A stretch of 48,530 bases of DNA, from positions 1 to 48,530 of the forward strand of contig JAJEIT010000012.1 in the NCBI GenBank assembly GCA_022827945.1. Reading direction: 5' to 3'. The translations under genes and the position numbers were made by a program. The notes under the pieces were generated by a model, which saw nothing but the letters and a program-made list of their open reading frames with translations, made no database searches and was not told where the DNA came from. Shown here in pieces: positions 39,542 to 48,331 of the stretch (positions are counted from its first letter, which is position 1; every line of letters begins with the position of its first letter). The DNA is from Dehalococcoidia bacterium. Its GTDB lineage: Bacteria; Chloroflexota; Dehalococcoidia; Tepidiformales; Tepidiformaceae.

Positions 39542-40027
39542 GTGAACGACGATCCGCAGGCGTACCACGAGCCTGATCCGCCCGAACGCGCCACGCCCTC
39601 GGCGTGGGCCTACCGCGGTTCGATCGCGGCGCTCGTGCTGGGCTCCTTCCTGGCCCTGTTTCTCGTCCTGCGCCCACCCGAGAGCGCGAGTCGCGCAGAA
39701 CCCGTCAGCCCCGCCGACGCGACCGACACGCCGGAACCGACCACCACACCCGAAGCGGTCGCCACCCGCGAGCCGGCGGCGACCGCGACCCCCGCTCCCG
39801 CCACTCCCGCGGCCACGCCCGTCTCGACGCCCGCGCCGACCGCCGCGCCCGAGCCCACCGCTGCGCCCGCGCTCGAACCGATCGAGTACGAGATCGTCGC
39901 GGGCGATACCCTCTCCGCGATCGCCGTGGAGTTCAACGTGACCATCGAGGCAATCCTCGCTCTGAATCCCGGCCTCGAACCGGACTCGATCCAGATCGGG
40001 CAGACCATCCTGGTGCCGCGAGAATGA
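39542..40027 (+). CDS. LysM-domain membrane-anchored protein
   Basis: A 161-residue protein from GTG 39542 with TAGGCT (39529-39534) seven bases upstream. One membrane helix (about 25-45) is followed by a long Pro/Ala/Thr linker and a C-terminal LysM domain (YEIVAGDTLSAIAVEFNVT and LNPGLEPDSIQIGQTI), which binds peptidoglycan outside the cell. Its stop overlaps the next start (ATGA). It begins a five-gene chain. Confidence 0.88.
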   Translation: MNDDPQAYHEPDPPERATPSAWAYRGSIAALVLGSFLALFLVLRPPESASRAEPVSPADATDTPEPTTTPEAVATREPAATATPAPATPAATPVSTPAPTAAPEPTAAPALEPIEYEIVAGDTLSAIAVEFNVTIEAILALNPGLEPDSIQIGQTILVPRE

Positions 40028-40539
40028 CCACCGACCGCGAATTCAGGATTCGGAGGGCGCGCCGCGGGCTGTGGCGCACGGCGCTTATCTGGACGCCGCT
40101 CTTCCTCGCGGTATTCGGCGGGGGGGTCTATTTCTTCATCCTCGAGGGCGCGACGGGCGACGGGTACGGGTGGGTGCTTCCCTCGCTCCTCGTCATCTTC
40201 GGCTCCCTGTTCGGCTACCAGGGCATCCAGGCGATCCGCGACCTGCGCGGCGGTACGGCAGTGGTCGAGGGTTTCATCACGCGCCGCTGGCGCCGCTTCG
40301 ACCTCGGCAGCCGCAGCTACTACCTGCGCATCGATAACGACAAGATCATCCGTACCGACCGGGTCCAGTACGACCCGGTCGAGCAGGGCAACTACGTCGC
40401 GGTCGAGTACTACCCCGGCTCGATGATCGCCGTTGCCGTGGAGAAGCGAGAGCCGCCGGAGGGCTGGGAGCCGCCGACGGACGAGCCCGGCGAACCGGCG
40501 CCTCCCGAACCCGACCCGCTCCTGATCGAGCGCGAGTGA
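40024..40539 (+). CDS. DUF3592-like membrane protein
   Basis: 171 residues with two predicted helices (about 20-37 and 50-67) and a beta-rich domain with YYLRIDNDKIIRTDRVQYD and VAVEYYPGSMIAVAVEK, a DUF3592/NfeD-like pattern. The C-terminus is Pro- and Glu-rich. Overlaps both neighbours by four bases (ATGA before, GTGA after). Function unknown. Confidence 0.75.
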   Translation: MTTDREFRIRRARRGLWRTALIWTPLFLAVFGGGVYFFILEGATGDGYGWVLPSLLVIFGSLFGYQGIQAIRDLRGGTAVVEGFITRRWRRFDLGSRSYYLRIDNDKIIRTDRVQYDPVEQGNYVAVEYYPGSMIAVAVEKREPPEGWEPPTDEPGEPAPPEPDPLLIERE

Positions 40540-41264
40540 CGGCGCCCCGCGCTTCGATGACTGACGGCCTCACCGACGGCTACCGCACCATTCACGACCT
40601 CGCGGGCGACGAGCGCCCGCGCGAGAAGCTGCTGCGCCACGGCCCCGGCGTGCTCAGCGATGCCGAACTCATCGCCATCCTCGCGGGCTCGGGCACGCGT
40701 GGCGAGAACGTCATCGACCTCGCCCGGGGACTGCTCGATTCGCACGGCGGCCTCGGCGGCCTGCTGCGCGCCGACGCGAAGTCGCTGCAGCGAACGCGCG
40801 GACTCGGGCCGGCGAAGGCGGCGCAGCTGGCGGCAGCGATCGAGCTGGGCCGGCGCATGCCGCGACTCGACGGCGACGCCCGCCCCCTGCTCACCTCCCC
40901 CGAGGCGGTGTTCGACTACCTGCGGGGACAGCTCCAGGGGCGTTCCCGGGAGGAGCTGCACGTGCTCGCGTCGGATATGGGCGGACGCCTGCTGGGCACG
41001 CCCACCGTCCTGCCGGGCAGCGTTCACTCCGTCGCGTTTCGCATGGGGGACATCTTCCGGGAGGCGATCATCCTGGACGCGAGCGCCGTCGTCATCGCCC
41101 ACAACCACCCCTCCGGGCGCCCCACCCCGAGCCCGCGCGACATCGAGCTCACGCGCGACATCGAGACAGCAGGGAAAGCGCTCGACATCGGGCTGCACGA
41201 CCACCTGATCGTGGCCGGTGAGCGCTACGTCAGCATGAAGCGCGAGGGGCTGCTTGGCGCCTGA
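40536..41264 (+). CDS. radC: RadC family JAB/MPN-domain protein
   Basis: The 242-residue protein has helix-hairpin-helix motifs in the N-terminal half and the JAMM metal motif IAHNHPSGRPTPSPRD near residue 190. The family name is historical: a direct role in repair is disputed. GTG 40536 overlaps the DUF3592 stop; ATG 40557 is an alternative start. The downstream capA gene begins inside it. Confidence 0.92.
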   Translation: MTAPRASMTDGLTDGYRTIHDLAGDERPREKLLRHGPGVLSDAELIAILAGSGTRGENVIDLARGLLDSHGGLGGLLRADAKSLQRTRGLGPAKAAQLAAAIELGRRMPRLDGDARPLLTSPEAVFDYLRGQLQGRSREELHVLASDMGGRLLGTPTVLPGSVHSVAFRMGDIFREAIILDASAVVIAHNHPSGRPTPSPRDIELTRDIETAGKALDIGLHDHLIVAGERYVSMKREGLLGA

Positions 41265-42387
41265 GCGCCGACGCGTCGGGAGAGGGACCGCCTTGCTGGT
41301 GCTGGCGGTTCTTGGCGCGGTGCTTCTCGGGGGCGGCTGCGTGGTCGAAGCGGACCCCGCACCTCCACCGCCTACCCCCACCGCCACTGCCACTGCCCCA
41401 CCTCCAACCCCACCGGCGACTCCCACGGCGACGCCCGTAACACCCTCCCCAACCGCCTCACCGAGCCCCACGGCCACCCCACCACCCACGCCCACCCCTC
41501 CGCCTGCGCGCGTCCTGCTCGCGGCGGTCGGCGACGTGATGCTGGGACGCAGCGTCGGCGTACGGCTGGAGGCCGAGGGCGCCGAGATCGCCTTCGCCGG
41601 CGTGCGCGACATCCTCGAGGGCGCCGGCATCACCGTGGCCAACCTCGAGAGCGCGGTCGGCGTCACGGGCGCGCCCGCACCCAAGGCGTACACGTTCCGC
41701 GCCCCGCCCGTGGCCGTGGACGCACTCGTGCTCGCGGGCATCGACCTCGTCTCGCTCGCCAACAACCACTCGCTCGACTACGGGCCCGAGTCCCTGGCGG
41801 AGACGCGGACGCTCCTTGCCGAGCGCGGCATCCTCAGCCCCGGCGCGGGACCGGACCGCTCGGCCGCCCACGCCCCCGCCGTCATCGAGCGGGATGGGCT
41901 GACCATCGCGTTCCTGGCGTACGTCGACGTGCCCGTCGAGCGCGGCGGCTTCGACCCCCGCATCTGGACCGCGACGGACGACACGCCCGGCATCGCCTGG
42001 CTCGACATCGCCACGATGGCCGAGGACATCCGGGCGGCGCGGACAGGCGCCGACCTGGTGGTCGTCATGCTCCACTTCGGCCTCGAATGGGAGCTTGAGC
42101 CGAGCGCCGCCCAGCGTGAGCAGGCGCGTGCCGCTGTCGACGCGGGGGCGACGCTGGTCATCGGCTCCGGGCCGCACGTCCTGCAGCCGCTGGAGCCCTA
42201 CGGCGATGGGCTCATCGCCTACAGCCTCGGCAACTTCGTCTTCGACGGGTTCTGGGATCCGGCCAACGACTCGGCCATCCTCCTCGTCGAGCTGACCGCA
42301 GCGGGCGTCGCCGCCTACGAGCTTGTCCCGGTCACGATCGTCGACGGTATCCCCGTGCTCACGGACCCGGCCGAGGGAACGCCGTGA
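41254..42387 (+). CDS. CapA-type poly-gamma-glutamate synthesis lipoprotein
   Basis: The 377-residue protein starts at TTG 41254 within radC. It has a lipoprotein signal ending in LGGGC and a Thr/Pro linker to about residue 85, then a CapA metallophosphoesterase domain: LLAAVGDVMLGRSV, VANLESAVG, SLANNHSLDYG, VVMLHFGLEWE and GPHVLQPLEPY. CapA proteins are tied to capsule polyglutamate or related surface polymer formation. Here no capBC is present, so its substrate is unknown. Predicted outside the membrane. Confidence 0.87.
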   Translation: MAPERRRVGRGTALLVLAVLGAVLLGGGCVVEADPAPPPPTPTATATAPPPTPPATPTATPVTPSPTASPSPTATPPPTPTPPPARVLLAAVGDVMLGRSVGVRLEAEGAEIAFAGVRDILEGAGITVANLESAVGVTGAPAPKAYTFRAPPVAVDALVLAGIDLVSLANNHSLDYGPESLAETRTLLAERGILSPGAGPDRSAAHAPAVIERDGLTIAFLAYVDVPVERGGFDPRIWTATDDTPGIAWLDIATMAEDIRAARTGADLVVVMLHFGLEWELEPSAAQREQARAAVDAGATLVIGSGPHVLQPLEPYGDGLIAYSLGNFVFDGFWDPANDSAILLVELTAAGVAAYELVPVTIVDGIPVLTDPAEGTP

Positions 42388-42410
42388 CGCTTCCCCGTAT
42401 CGTGACCGCG

Positions 42411-43199
42411 ATGCGCTACCGGCTCGCCGCCTTCGACATCGACGGCACCCTCGTGGGGCCCAGCGGCAAGCTCTCCCCAGCGACGGTCGAGGCGGTCGAG
42501 GGGCTGGCCGCGATGGGGGTGTCCGTCGCCGCCGCCACCGCGCGCCCCTACGAGCTCGCCCTCCCGACGCTCGCGCCCCTGGCCGGCGCCGTGACCGCCG
42601 TCATCGCCGCAGCGGGGGCCGACATCCGCCGCGCGAGCGGCGAGCCCATCGCCCAGGTCGCGCTGCCACCCGAAGCGGCGGATGCGCTCGCGAAGCTCTG
42701 CGACGCGCACGACTGGCGCGCGGTCGCGGGCACTGTGGAGGGAGTGTGTCGCCGGCTGCCCACGCCGGAAGCGCGCGGCCCGGCGGCCACGGTCGCGAGC
42801 CTGACGGAGGTCGACCTGGCCCGGACCTACGTGATCGCGCCGTTCACCAGCCCGGAGGATCCGGCCTTCGCATCACTCGAGGCGCTCGTGCGGGAGGCCG
42901 GGCTGCGCGGCGAGCGGGCCCTGACCAGCTCCGGCCGCGAGATCGTGGCCGTGACGCACGCGGACGCGGGCAAGGGCCCCGCGCTCCGCCGCCTCTGCGA
43001 GGCCCTCGGTGTCGAGCCGGCGGAAACGGCGGCGTTCGGCGACACGGAGGTCGACCTGCCGATGATCGAGCTGGCCGGACTCGGCGTCGCGATGGGCGAC
43101 GCTCCCCGGCACGTGCAGGCAGCCGCCGACATGGTCACGGGCACCGCGAGCGAGGACGGCGTCGCGACGGCCATCGCCCGCATCTGGGGCAAGGGCTAG
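42411..43199 (+). CDS. HAD-superfamily (Cof/SupH-like) hydrolase
   Basis: About 262 residues with AFDIDGTLVGPSGKLS (nucleophile Asp), the motif II/III region ending KGPALRRLCEALG and AAFGDTEVDLPMIELAGLG. A cap domain lies in between, as in Cof-type phosphatases acting on sugar phosphates or FMN precursors. Two starts are possible: GTG 42384, overlapping the capA stop, and ATG 42411, with TATCGT seven bases upstream, which would allow both coupled and leaderless expression. Confidence 0.87.
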   Translation: MRYRLAAFDIDGTLVGPSGKLSPATVEAVEGLAAMGVSVAAATARPYELALPTLAPLAGAVTAVIAAAGADIRRASGEPIAQVALPPEAADALAKLCDAHDWRAVAGTVEGVCRRLPTPEARGPAATVASLTEVDLARTYVIAPFTSPEDPAFASLEALVREAGLRGERALTSSGREIVAVTHADAGKGPALRRLCEALGVEPAETAAFGDTEVDLPMIELAGLGVAMGDAPRHVQAAADMVTGTASEDGVATAIARIWGKG

Positions 43200-43267
43200 G
43201 CGTTTTCGGCCCACCGCGAAGGGGTACACACTCTTCGTTGCCCGATCTATACTTTCCCACAAGCACA

Positions 43268-43750
43268 GTGACTGTTCCGCGCCGGGTTCGCGGACGGAGG
43301 CCGCATCTGCAGCGGGAACAGAACCGGGAGTCGATATGGAGCGTCCGCCAGCAGACGCGCGACACCTACTTCGTGGTGTTCGTGGCCCTCTTCCTCACGG
43401 GAGTTGGACTCGTGGCGCTCCGAGCCTTCCAGGACGGCGGCTCCCTCCTCGACACGACCCTCGCGGTGTGGTCGGATACGGCACCACTGACCATCACAGC
43501 GGCCGCAGCCGCGCTGGCGCTCACTGAAATCGGGAGGATCCTCGTGGTACTGGCAAGACGACTGGAAGAAGGCTTGGAGCGGGTCCGCGAGAGGCGGCGA
43601 GCAGAAGGGCGAGCGGAAGGACGAGCGGAAGGACGAGCGGAAGGGAGAGACGAGGCCAATAACGCCTGGCGCGCTTGGAACGCCAGGCGACTCGAAGCCG
43701 AGGCCCGGGGCGAACCGTTCACCGAGCCATCCCCGGGCGAAATCGAATAG
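43268..43750 (+). CDS. Two-helix membrane protein with charged repeat tail
   Basis: About 160 residues from GTG 43268, a little downstream of a TATACT at 43248. Two helices (about 38-60 and 74-100) precede a tail with four tandem copies of RAEG (12-bp DNA repeats), then ANNAWRAWNARRLEAEARGE. The tail is strongly charged and probably cytosolic. No family recognised. A partial duplicate follows immediately. Confidence 0.7.
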   Translation: MTVPRRVRGRRPHLQREQNRESIWSVRQQTRDTYFVVFVALFLTGVGLVALRAFQDGGSLLDTTLAVWSDTAPLTITAAAAALALTEIGRILVVLARRLEEGLERVRERRRAEGRAEGRAEGRAEGRDEANNAWRAWNARRLEAEARGEPFTEPSPGEIE

Positions 43751-43767
43751 CCCCCAGGAGGACCTCC

Positions 43768-43962
43768 GTGGTACTGGCGAGACGGTTGGAAGAAGGCTAG
43801 GAGCGGGTGCGGGAACGGCGGCGAGCGGAAGGCCGAGCAGAAGGGAGAGCCGAAGGCAGAGACGAAGCCAATAACGCCTGGCGAGCGTGGAACGCCAGGC
43901 GCCTCGAGGCCGAGGCTCGAGGCGAGCCGTTCACCGAGCCCTTCCCCGACGAAGTCGCATAG
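43768..43962 (+). pseudogene. Decayed duplicate of the preceding gene's 3' end
   Basis: Reading from GTG 43768 gives VVLARRLEEG, an in-frame TAG (43798-43800), then ERVRERRRAEGRAEG and ANNAWRAWNARRLEAEARGE before a final TAG at 43960. It matches the last 65 codons of the gene at 43268 with one fewer RAEG unit. A partial tandem duplication that lost its coding capacity. Confidence 0.85.
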
Positions 43963-43980
43963 CCCGAGTCAGCCAGAGCA

Positions 43981-44466
43981 CTAAGCGTCCGCGCGCCACT
44001 CCCCGCTCTTGCCGCCGCGCTTCTCCAGCAGGCGGACGCCTTCGATACGCATCCCGCGGTCGACCGCCTTGCACATGTCGTAGACCGTGAGCGCGGCGAC
44101 GCCGACCGCCGTCAACGCCTCCATCTCGACGCCCGTGCGGCCCTCGGTGCGCACCGTCGCCTCGATGCGCAGGCGGGTGTCGTCCGCGGGGTCGAGGGCG
44201 ATGGCGACGGCGGAGATGGGCAGCGGGTGGCACATCGGGATGAGGTCGCTCGTGCGCTTCGCCGCCTGGATCCCGGCGACGCGCGCTACTGCGAGCACGT
44301 CGCCCTTGGGGAGGCCGCCCTCCTGGATGAGGGCCAGCGTCTCGGGGCGCATCGCGACGAACCCTTCCGCCACCGCTTCCCGCGCCGTGACGGCCTTGCC
44401 GGATACATCGACCATGCGCGCGCTGCCACGCTCGTCGAGGTGCGAGAGGCCTGGTTCCTCGGCCAT
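43981..44466 (-). CDS. moaC: Cyclic pyranopterin monophosphate synthase
   Basis: The 161-residue enzyme makes cyclic pyranopterin monophosphate in molybdenum cofactor synthesis. Motifs are [25 protein letters not shown] and [20 protein letters not shown] with the catalytic Asp/Lys region following. The start ATG 44466 lies six bases after TATACT (44478-44473, minus strand), a leaderless layout. No other moa gene is nearby. Confidence 0.94.
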   Translation of the reverse strand: MAEEPGLSHLDERGSARMVDVSGKAVTAREAVAEGFVAMRPETLALIQEGGLPKGDVLAVARVAGIQAAKRTSDLIPMCHPLPISAVAIALDPADDTRLRIEATVRTEGRTGVEMEALTAVGVAALTVYDMCKAVDRGMRIEGVRLLEKRGGKSGEWRADA

Positions 44467-44472
44467 GCGGGC

Positions 44473-44478
44473 AGTATA
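44473..44478 (-). promoter_or_regulatory. Leaderless -10 of moaC
   Basis: TATACT, six bases before the moaC ATG on the minus strand. CATAAT at 44534 (7 nt before the lysA ATG, with TTGGGC at 44510 as -35) serves the divergent gene. Confidence 0.55.
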
Positions 44479-44546
44479 GGGCGTCCCATCGCTCCGCCAT
44501 CCGGGACCGTTGGGCGGTACGAGCGCCGCGCCGCATAATCGCGGGC

Positions 44547-45887
44547 ATGCCGAACGCCGCTTCCCTCGACGCCCTTCCCTACCGTCACGTGCTTCCCCAC
44601 ACGACTGCTCTCTCGCCCGCGGGAGGCCTCAGCATCGGCGGCTGCGACCTGCGCGAGCTCGCCGAGGCCTACGGCTCGCCCCTCTACGTGTTCGACGAGC
44701 AGGACTTCCGGGGGACGGCCCGCGAGTTCCGCACGGAGTTCGAGTCGCGCTGGCCCGAGGTTTCGGTGCTGTACGCCGCCAAGGCGTACCTGAGCCTTCC
44801 CCTCGCGGACATCGTGGCGGAGGAGGGGCTGGGGATGGACGTGGTCAGCGGCGGCGAGCTGGCGATCGCGCGGGCGGCGGGCTTCCCCTCCTCGCGGCTC
44901 TACTTCCACGGCAACAACAAGAGCGCCGAGGAGCTCGACGCCGCCGTGAGCGGCGACCCTGTCGGCCGGGTCGTGGTCGACAACTTCCACGAGCTGGCCG
45001 AGCTCGACCGCATCGCGGGCGAGCGGGGCGCGCGCCAGCCGGTCCTCCTGCGCGTCTCGCCGAACGTCGACCCGCACACGCACGCGAAGACGACGACGGG
45101 TGTGCTCGACTCCAAATTCGGCTTCGCCATCGCTAACGGCGACGCCGAGCGCGCGGTCGCGGCGGCGATGGCCGCGCCCAACATCGACCTGCGCGGCCTG
45201 CACGTGCATCTCGGCTCGCCCATCTTCGAGATCGAGCCGTACGAGCAGGCGAGCGACGTGATGTGCGCGTTCGCCGCGCAGATGGGCGACACCCACGGCT
45301 TCTCCTTCGACGAGTACAGCCCCGGCGGCGGCTTCGCCCTCGCCTACACGCGCGAGCAGCACGCCCCCGCCATCGCCGAGTACGCCGAGCGGGTAGCGCG
45401 CTCGATGGAGCGCGCCCTCGCGGAGCACCGCCTGGAGCAGCCGTCCCTGCACATCGAGCCGGGCCGCTCGCTCATCGGGCGGGCGATGGTGGCCGTCTAC
45501 ACGGTCGGCGCGCGCAAGGAGATCCCGGGCGTCCGCACCTACGTCTCCGTCGACGGCGGCATGGCCGACAACATCCGCCCGGCCATGTACGGCTCCGGTT
45601 ACGAGGCCGTGCCCGTCGACCGGCCCCTCGACGAGCCCGTCGAGACCGTCACGGTCGCGGGCAAGTACTGCGAGAGCGGCGACATCCTCGTGCGGGACGC
45701 CGAGCTGCCGCGACTCGAGGCAGGCGAGCTCGTCGCCCTGCCGGCGAGCGGCGGCTACAACCTCGCGATGTCGAGCAACTACAACATGGCCCTGCGCCCG
45801 CCCGTCGTCGCCGTGCGCGACGGCGAATCGCGGCTGCTCCAGCGCCGCGAAACGGTCGAGGACCTGGTCGCGCGGGACGTGACCTAG
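44547..45887 (+). CDS. lysA: Diaminopimelate decarboxylase
   Basis: The 446-residue PLP enzyme makes lysine from meso-diaminopimelate. Lys79 in LYAAKAYLS binds [46 protein letters not shown] and KYCESGDIL complete the fold-III signature. The start ATG 44547 fits a leaderless promoter (CATAAT at 44534). No lysine operon is adjacent, but lysC lies 40 kb away. Confidence 0.95.
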   Translation: MPNAASLDALPYRHVLPHTTALSPAGGLSIGGCDLRELAEAYGSPLYVFDEQDFRGTAREFRTEFESRWPEVSVLYAAKAYLSLPLADIVAEEGLGMDVVSGGELAIARAAGFPSSRLYFHGNNKSAEELDAAVSGDPVGRVVVDNFHELAELDRIAGERGARQPVLLRVSPNVDPHTHAKTTTGVLDSKFGFAIANGDAERAVAAAMAAPNIDLRGLHVHLGSPIFEIEPYEQASDVMCAFAAQMGDTHGFSFDEYSPGGGFALAYTREQHAPAIAEYAERVARSMERALAEHRLEQPSLHIEPGRSLIGRAMVAVYTVGARKEIPGVRTYVSVDGGMADNIRPAMYGSGYEAVPVDRPLDEPVETVTVAGKYCESGDILVRDAELPRLEAGELVALPASGGYNLAMSSNYNMALRPPVVAVRDGESRLLQRRETVEDLVARDVT

Positions 45888-45891
45888 GCGG

Positions 45892-46365
45892 CTAGCCCTG
45901 CCCCTGTGCGGGCCCGAAGCGCTCCCGCAGAACCTCCCGGCGGTACTCGAAGATGGCGCGCACGCGGGGGCGGACGGCGAGCTGCACGGCTACGTCGCCG
46001 AGCGGGCCGAAGGGGACGGCGTAGTGGACGGTGTCGCGCACCTCGGTGCCGCCCTCGACCTCGCGGAAGTCGTGCTCGTGGTGCCAGAGGCTGTAGGGCC
46101 CGATGCGCTGGTCGTCGACGAAGCGCACGCGGTCCTCGACGTGCGTGATCTCGGTTGCCCAGTGCAGCGGGACGCCCAGGAAGGGTCGGACCGTGTAGGT
46201 GATGACGAGCCCGGGGTACATCTCCTCGGGCGGGTCGGAGGTCACCTCGAGCGCCAGCCACGGCGGCGTGATCACGGGGAGGTTGCGCGGGTTCGAGAAG
46301 AACGCCCAGGCCTCGTCGAGCGAGACGGGGACGACCTGCCTCGCGGCCAGGCGGTAGATCGCCAT
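45892..46365 (-). CDS. SRPBCC (START-like) ligand-binding protein
   Basis: The 157-residue protein has the SRPBCC pattern (VPVSLDEAWAFFSNPRNLP, then ITPPWLALEVTSDPP) of a hydrophobic-ligand cage. It lies five bases after a TIGR01777 gene; the two are often adjacent or fused in other bacteria. Ligand unknown. Confidence 0.87.
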   Translation of the reverse strand: MAIYRLAARQVVPVSLDEAWAFFSNPRNLPVITPPWLALEVTSDPPEEMYPGLVITYTVRPFLGVPLHWATEITHVEDRVRFVDDQRIGPYSLWHHEHDFREVEGGTEVRDTVHYAVPFGPLGDVAVQLAVRPRVRAIFEYRREVLRERFGPAQGQG

Positions 46366-46370
46366 CGCCG

Positions 46371-47264
46371 CTAGCCGCCCCGCAGCAGCGAGCGCAGTGC
46401 GCCCTCAACCTCGGGCTGCGAGAACTCGAAGCCGTCCGCGATCAGCCGCTCGGGAACGACGCGGTTGCTCGCGAAGAGGAGGGCATCGGCGAGCTCGCCG
46501 AGGGCGAGCCGCATCGCGAACTGCGGGACCATCATGAAGGCGGGGCCGCGCATCACGCGCCCCAGCGCCCGGGTCAGGTCCGCGTTGGTGGTGGCGACCG
46601 GAGCGACCACGTTGAAGGGACCCGTCGCGTCGCCGTCGAGCAGGTGCGTCGTGGCCGCAACCGCGTCATCGAGCGTGATCCAGGGCATGTACTGCCGCCC
46701 GTTTCCGAGCCGGCCCCCGGCGCCGAAGCGGAATGGCAGCGTGAGCCGCTTGAAGGCCGGCGCGTCGGTCGCGAAGACGACGCCGTAGCGGGCCATGGCC
46801 GCGGGAATACCGGCGGCGTTCGCCTTCTCCGCCTCCGCTTCCCAGTCCACCGTCATGTCCGCGAGAAAGCCGTGGCCCCGGGGCGACTCCTCCGTGAGCG
46901 ACTCGTCCCCGCGGTCGCCGTAGAACCCCACGGCCGAGGCGACGACCAGCCGTCGAGGCTTCGCGTCGAGCCCGGCCAGGCGCTCGACGAGGACACGGGT
47001 GGTGTCGATGCGGCTGGAACGCAGCTCGGCCTTGCGCGCGGCCGTCCAGCGGCCCTCCCCGACGGAGGCCCCGCTCAGGTGGACGACGGCGTCGCAGCCG
47101 TCGAAAGCGCCCTCGCGGACCCAGCCCTCGGCCGGGGACCAGTCGGCGCCGTCAGCGCCAGCCGAACCGCGGGCGATGCGCAGGACCTCGTCGCCACGCG
47201 CCTCCAGGCTTGTCCCGAGCGCCTGCCCCAGCAGTCCCGTGCTTCCCGTGATGGCGACCTTCAT
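46371..47264 (-). CDS. TIGR01777-family NAD-dependent epimerase-like protein
   Basis: The 297-residue Rossmann protein starts MKVAITGSTGLLGQALG with GGAGGT eight bases upstream. It includes VVHLSGASVGEGRWTAARK, SAVGFYGDRGD and a C-terminal DUF1731-type end (FSQPEVEGALRSLL). The group is a subset of extended SDR proteins, sometimes linked to cell division (SulA-like name). Co-transcribed with the SRPBCC gene. Confidence 0.92.
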   Translation of the reverse strand: MKVAITGSTGLLGQALGTSLEARGDEVLRIARGSAGADGADWSPAEGWVREGAFDGCDAVVHLSGASVGEGRWTAARKAELRSSRIDTTRVLVERLAGLDAKPRRLVVASAVGFYGDRGDESLTEESPRGHGFLADMTVDWEAEAEKANAAGIPAAMARYGVVFATDAPAFKRLTLPFRFGAGGRLGNGRQYMPWITLDDAVAATTHLLDGDATGPFNVVAPVATTNADLTRALGRVMRGPAFMMVPQFAMRLALGELADALLFASNRVVPERLIADGFEFSQPEVEGALRSLLRGG

Positions 47265-47370
47265 CGGCGAACCTCCGGGGTCGAGCGACCCCTCGATCCA
47301 CCTTACCCGGCCCCTTCCTAAGCGGCGCAAGCACGCTTACGGGCCCGGGAAATGCGGTAGCAGGTCCGGC

Positions 47371-47673
47371 TCAGGCCTGGGTCCGTGGATGGACCTGGGC
47401 GTTGATCTCGTCCCCCGACTGCATCTCGGCGAGGCGAAGCTCGTAGGTTTTCTGGAGGCTCAGCCAGAACTCGGGAGTCGTCCCAAAGTAGCGGGCCAGG
47501 CGAAGCGCTGTGTCGGCGGTCACCCCGCGCTGCCCCTTGAGAATCGCGGTGACACGGTTCGCGGGCACGGCCAAACAGCCGGCAAGGGCATTGGCCGTCA
47601 GACCAAGCTCCTGTAACTCATCGGCAAGTATCTCGCCGGGGTGCACCGGCGGCATCCCGCTGCGGACAGGCAT
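47371..47673 (-). CDS. higA: HigA-type (XRE) antitoxin without adjacent toxin
   Basis: The 100-residue protein has PPVHPGEILADELQELGLT and the helix-turn-helix ALAGCLAVPANRVTAILKGQ, with TPEFWLSLQKTYEL, the HigA/VapI signature. No HigB-like frame lies upstream between 47674 and 47759, where the toxin gene normally is. AGGAG precedes its ATG. A perfect palindrome at 47702 is a likely operator. Confidence 0.85.
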   Translation of the reverse strand: MPVRSGMPPVHPGEILADELQELGLTANALAGCLAVPANRVTAILKGQRGVTADTALRLARYFGTTPEFWLSLQKTYELRLAEMQSGDEINAQVHPRTQA

Positions 47674-47701
47674 GTGACGCTCCTGTTACCGCTCTTCTTA
47701 C

Positions 47702-47715
47702 GTGTTACGTAACAC
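47702..47715. promoter_or_regulatory. Perfect 14-bp palindrome upstream of higA
   Basis: GTGTTACGTAACAC, flanked by TTAC and ATAA, 29 bp before the higA start. A suitable operator for the HigA dimer. Confidence 0.6.
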
Positions 47716-47759
47716 ATAAAGCCCGACCTGGCCAGGGACGAGGGCTCCAGGCACCTGCT

Positions 47760-48221
47760 TCAGGGGGTGATGGCGAACAGGAACTCGACCTCGACGGGGA
47801 CGCCGAGGGGGAGCGAGGCCATGCCCACGGCCGCGCGCGCGTGGCGACCGGAGTCGCCGAATACCTCGACGAGCAGGTCCGAGGCGCCGTTGACGACGGC
47901 CGGGTGCTGGGTGAAGTCGGCCGGGGCCGCGACGTAGCCGCCCACGCGCACGACGCCGGTGATGCGGTCGAGCGAGCCGAGGGCGGCGCGCGCGGCAGCC
48001 AGCCCGTTGAGGGCGCACTGTCGCGCGAGGGCGTACCCCTCCTCGACCGTCACGTCGACGCCGCAGTGGCCGGTCGGGAGCGGTTCGCCGGGCGTCACCG
48101 GAATCTGGCCGGAGATGGCCAGCAGGTCCCCGTGAAACCGGGCGGGAACGTACGACCCCGCGGGAGCCGCCGGCTCCGGCAGCTCGATGCCCAGCTCCCG
48201 CAAACGCTCCTCGGCGCTCAT
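47760..48221 (-). CDS. RidA/YjgF family protein
   Basis: The 153-residue protein (MSAEERLRELGIELPEP...) has LLAISGQIPVTPGEPLP and RAAVGMASLPLGVPVEVEF, the RidA trimer signature. RidA-type proteins hydrolyse reactive imines and enamines; the Arg needed for deaminase activity is in the expected C-terminal region (GRHARAAVG). AGGAGGG lies before ATG 48221. Confidence 0.88.
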   Translation of the reverse strand: MSAEERLRELGIELPEPAAPAGSYVPARFHGDLLAISGQIPVTPGEPLPTGHCGVDVTVEEGYALARQCALNGLAAARAALGSLDRITGVVRVGGYVAAPADFTQHPAVVNGASDLLVEVFGDSGRHARAAVGMASLPLGVPVEVEFLFAITP

Positions 48222-48331
48222 CGCGTGCCCTCCTGACCCTGTTCTGTTGCGCGCGGCGACACGAGGCCGCTCACTCGACTCACCCTACGCCCGGCCGTCG
48301 TGGCGCGGGCAACGCCCCTGCGAGGAAGCTC

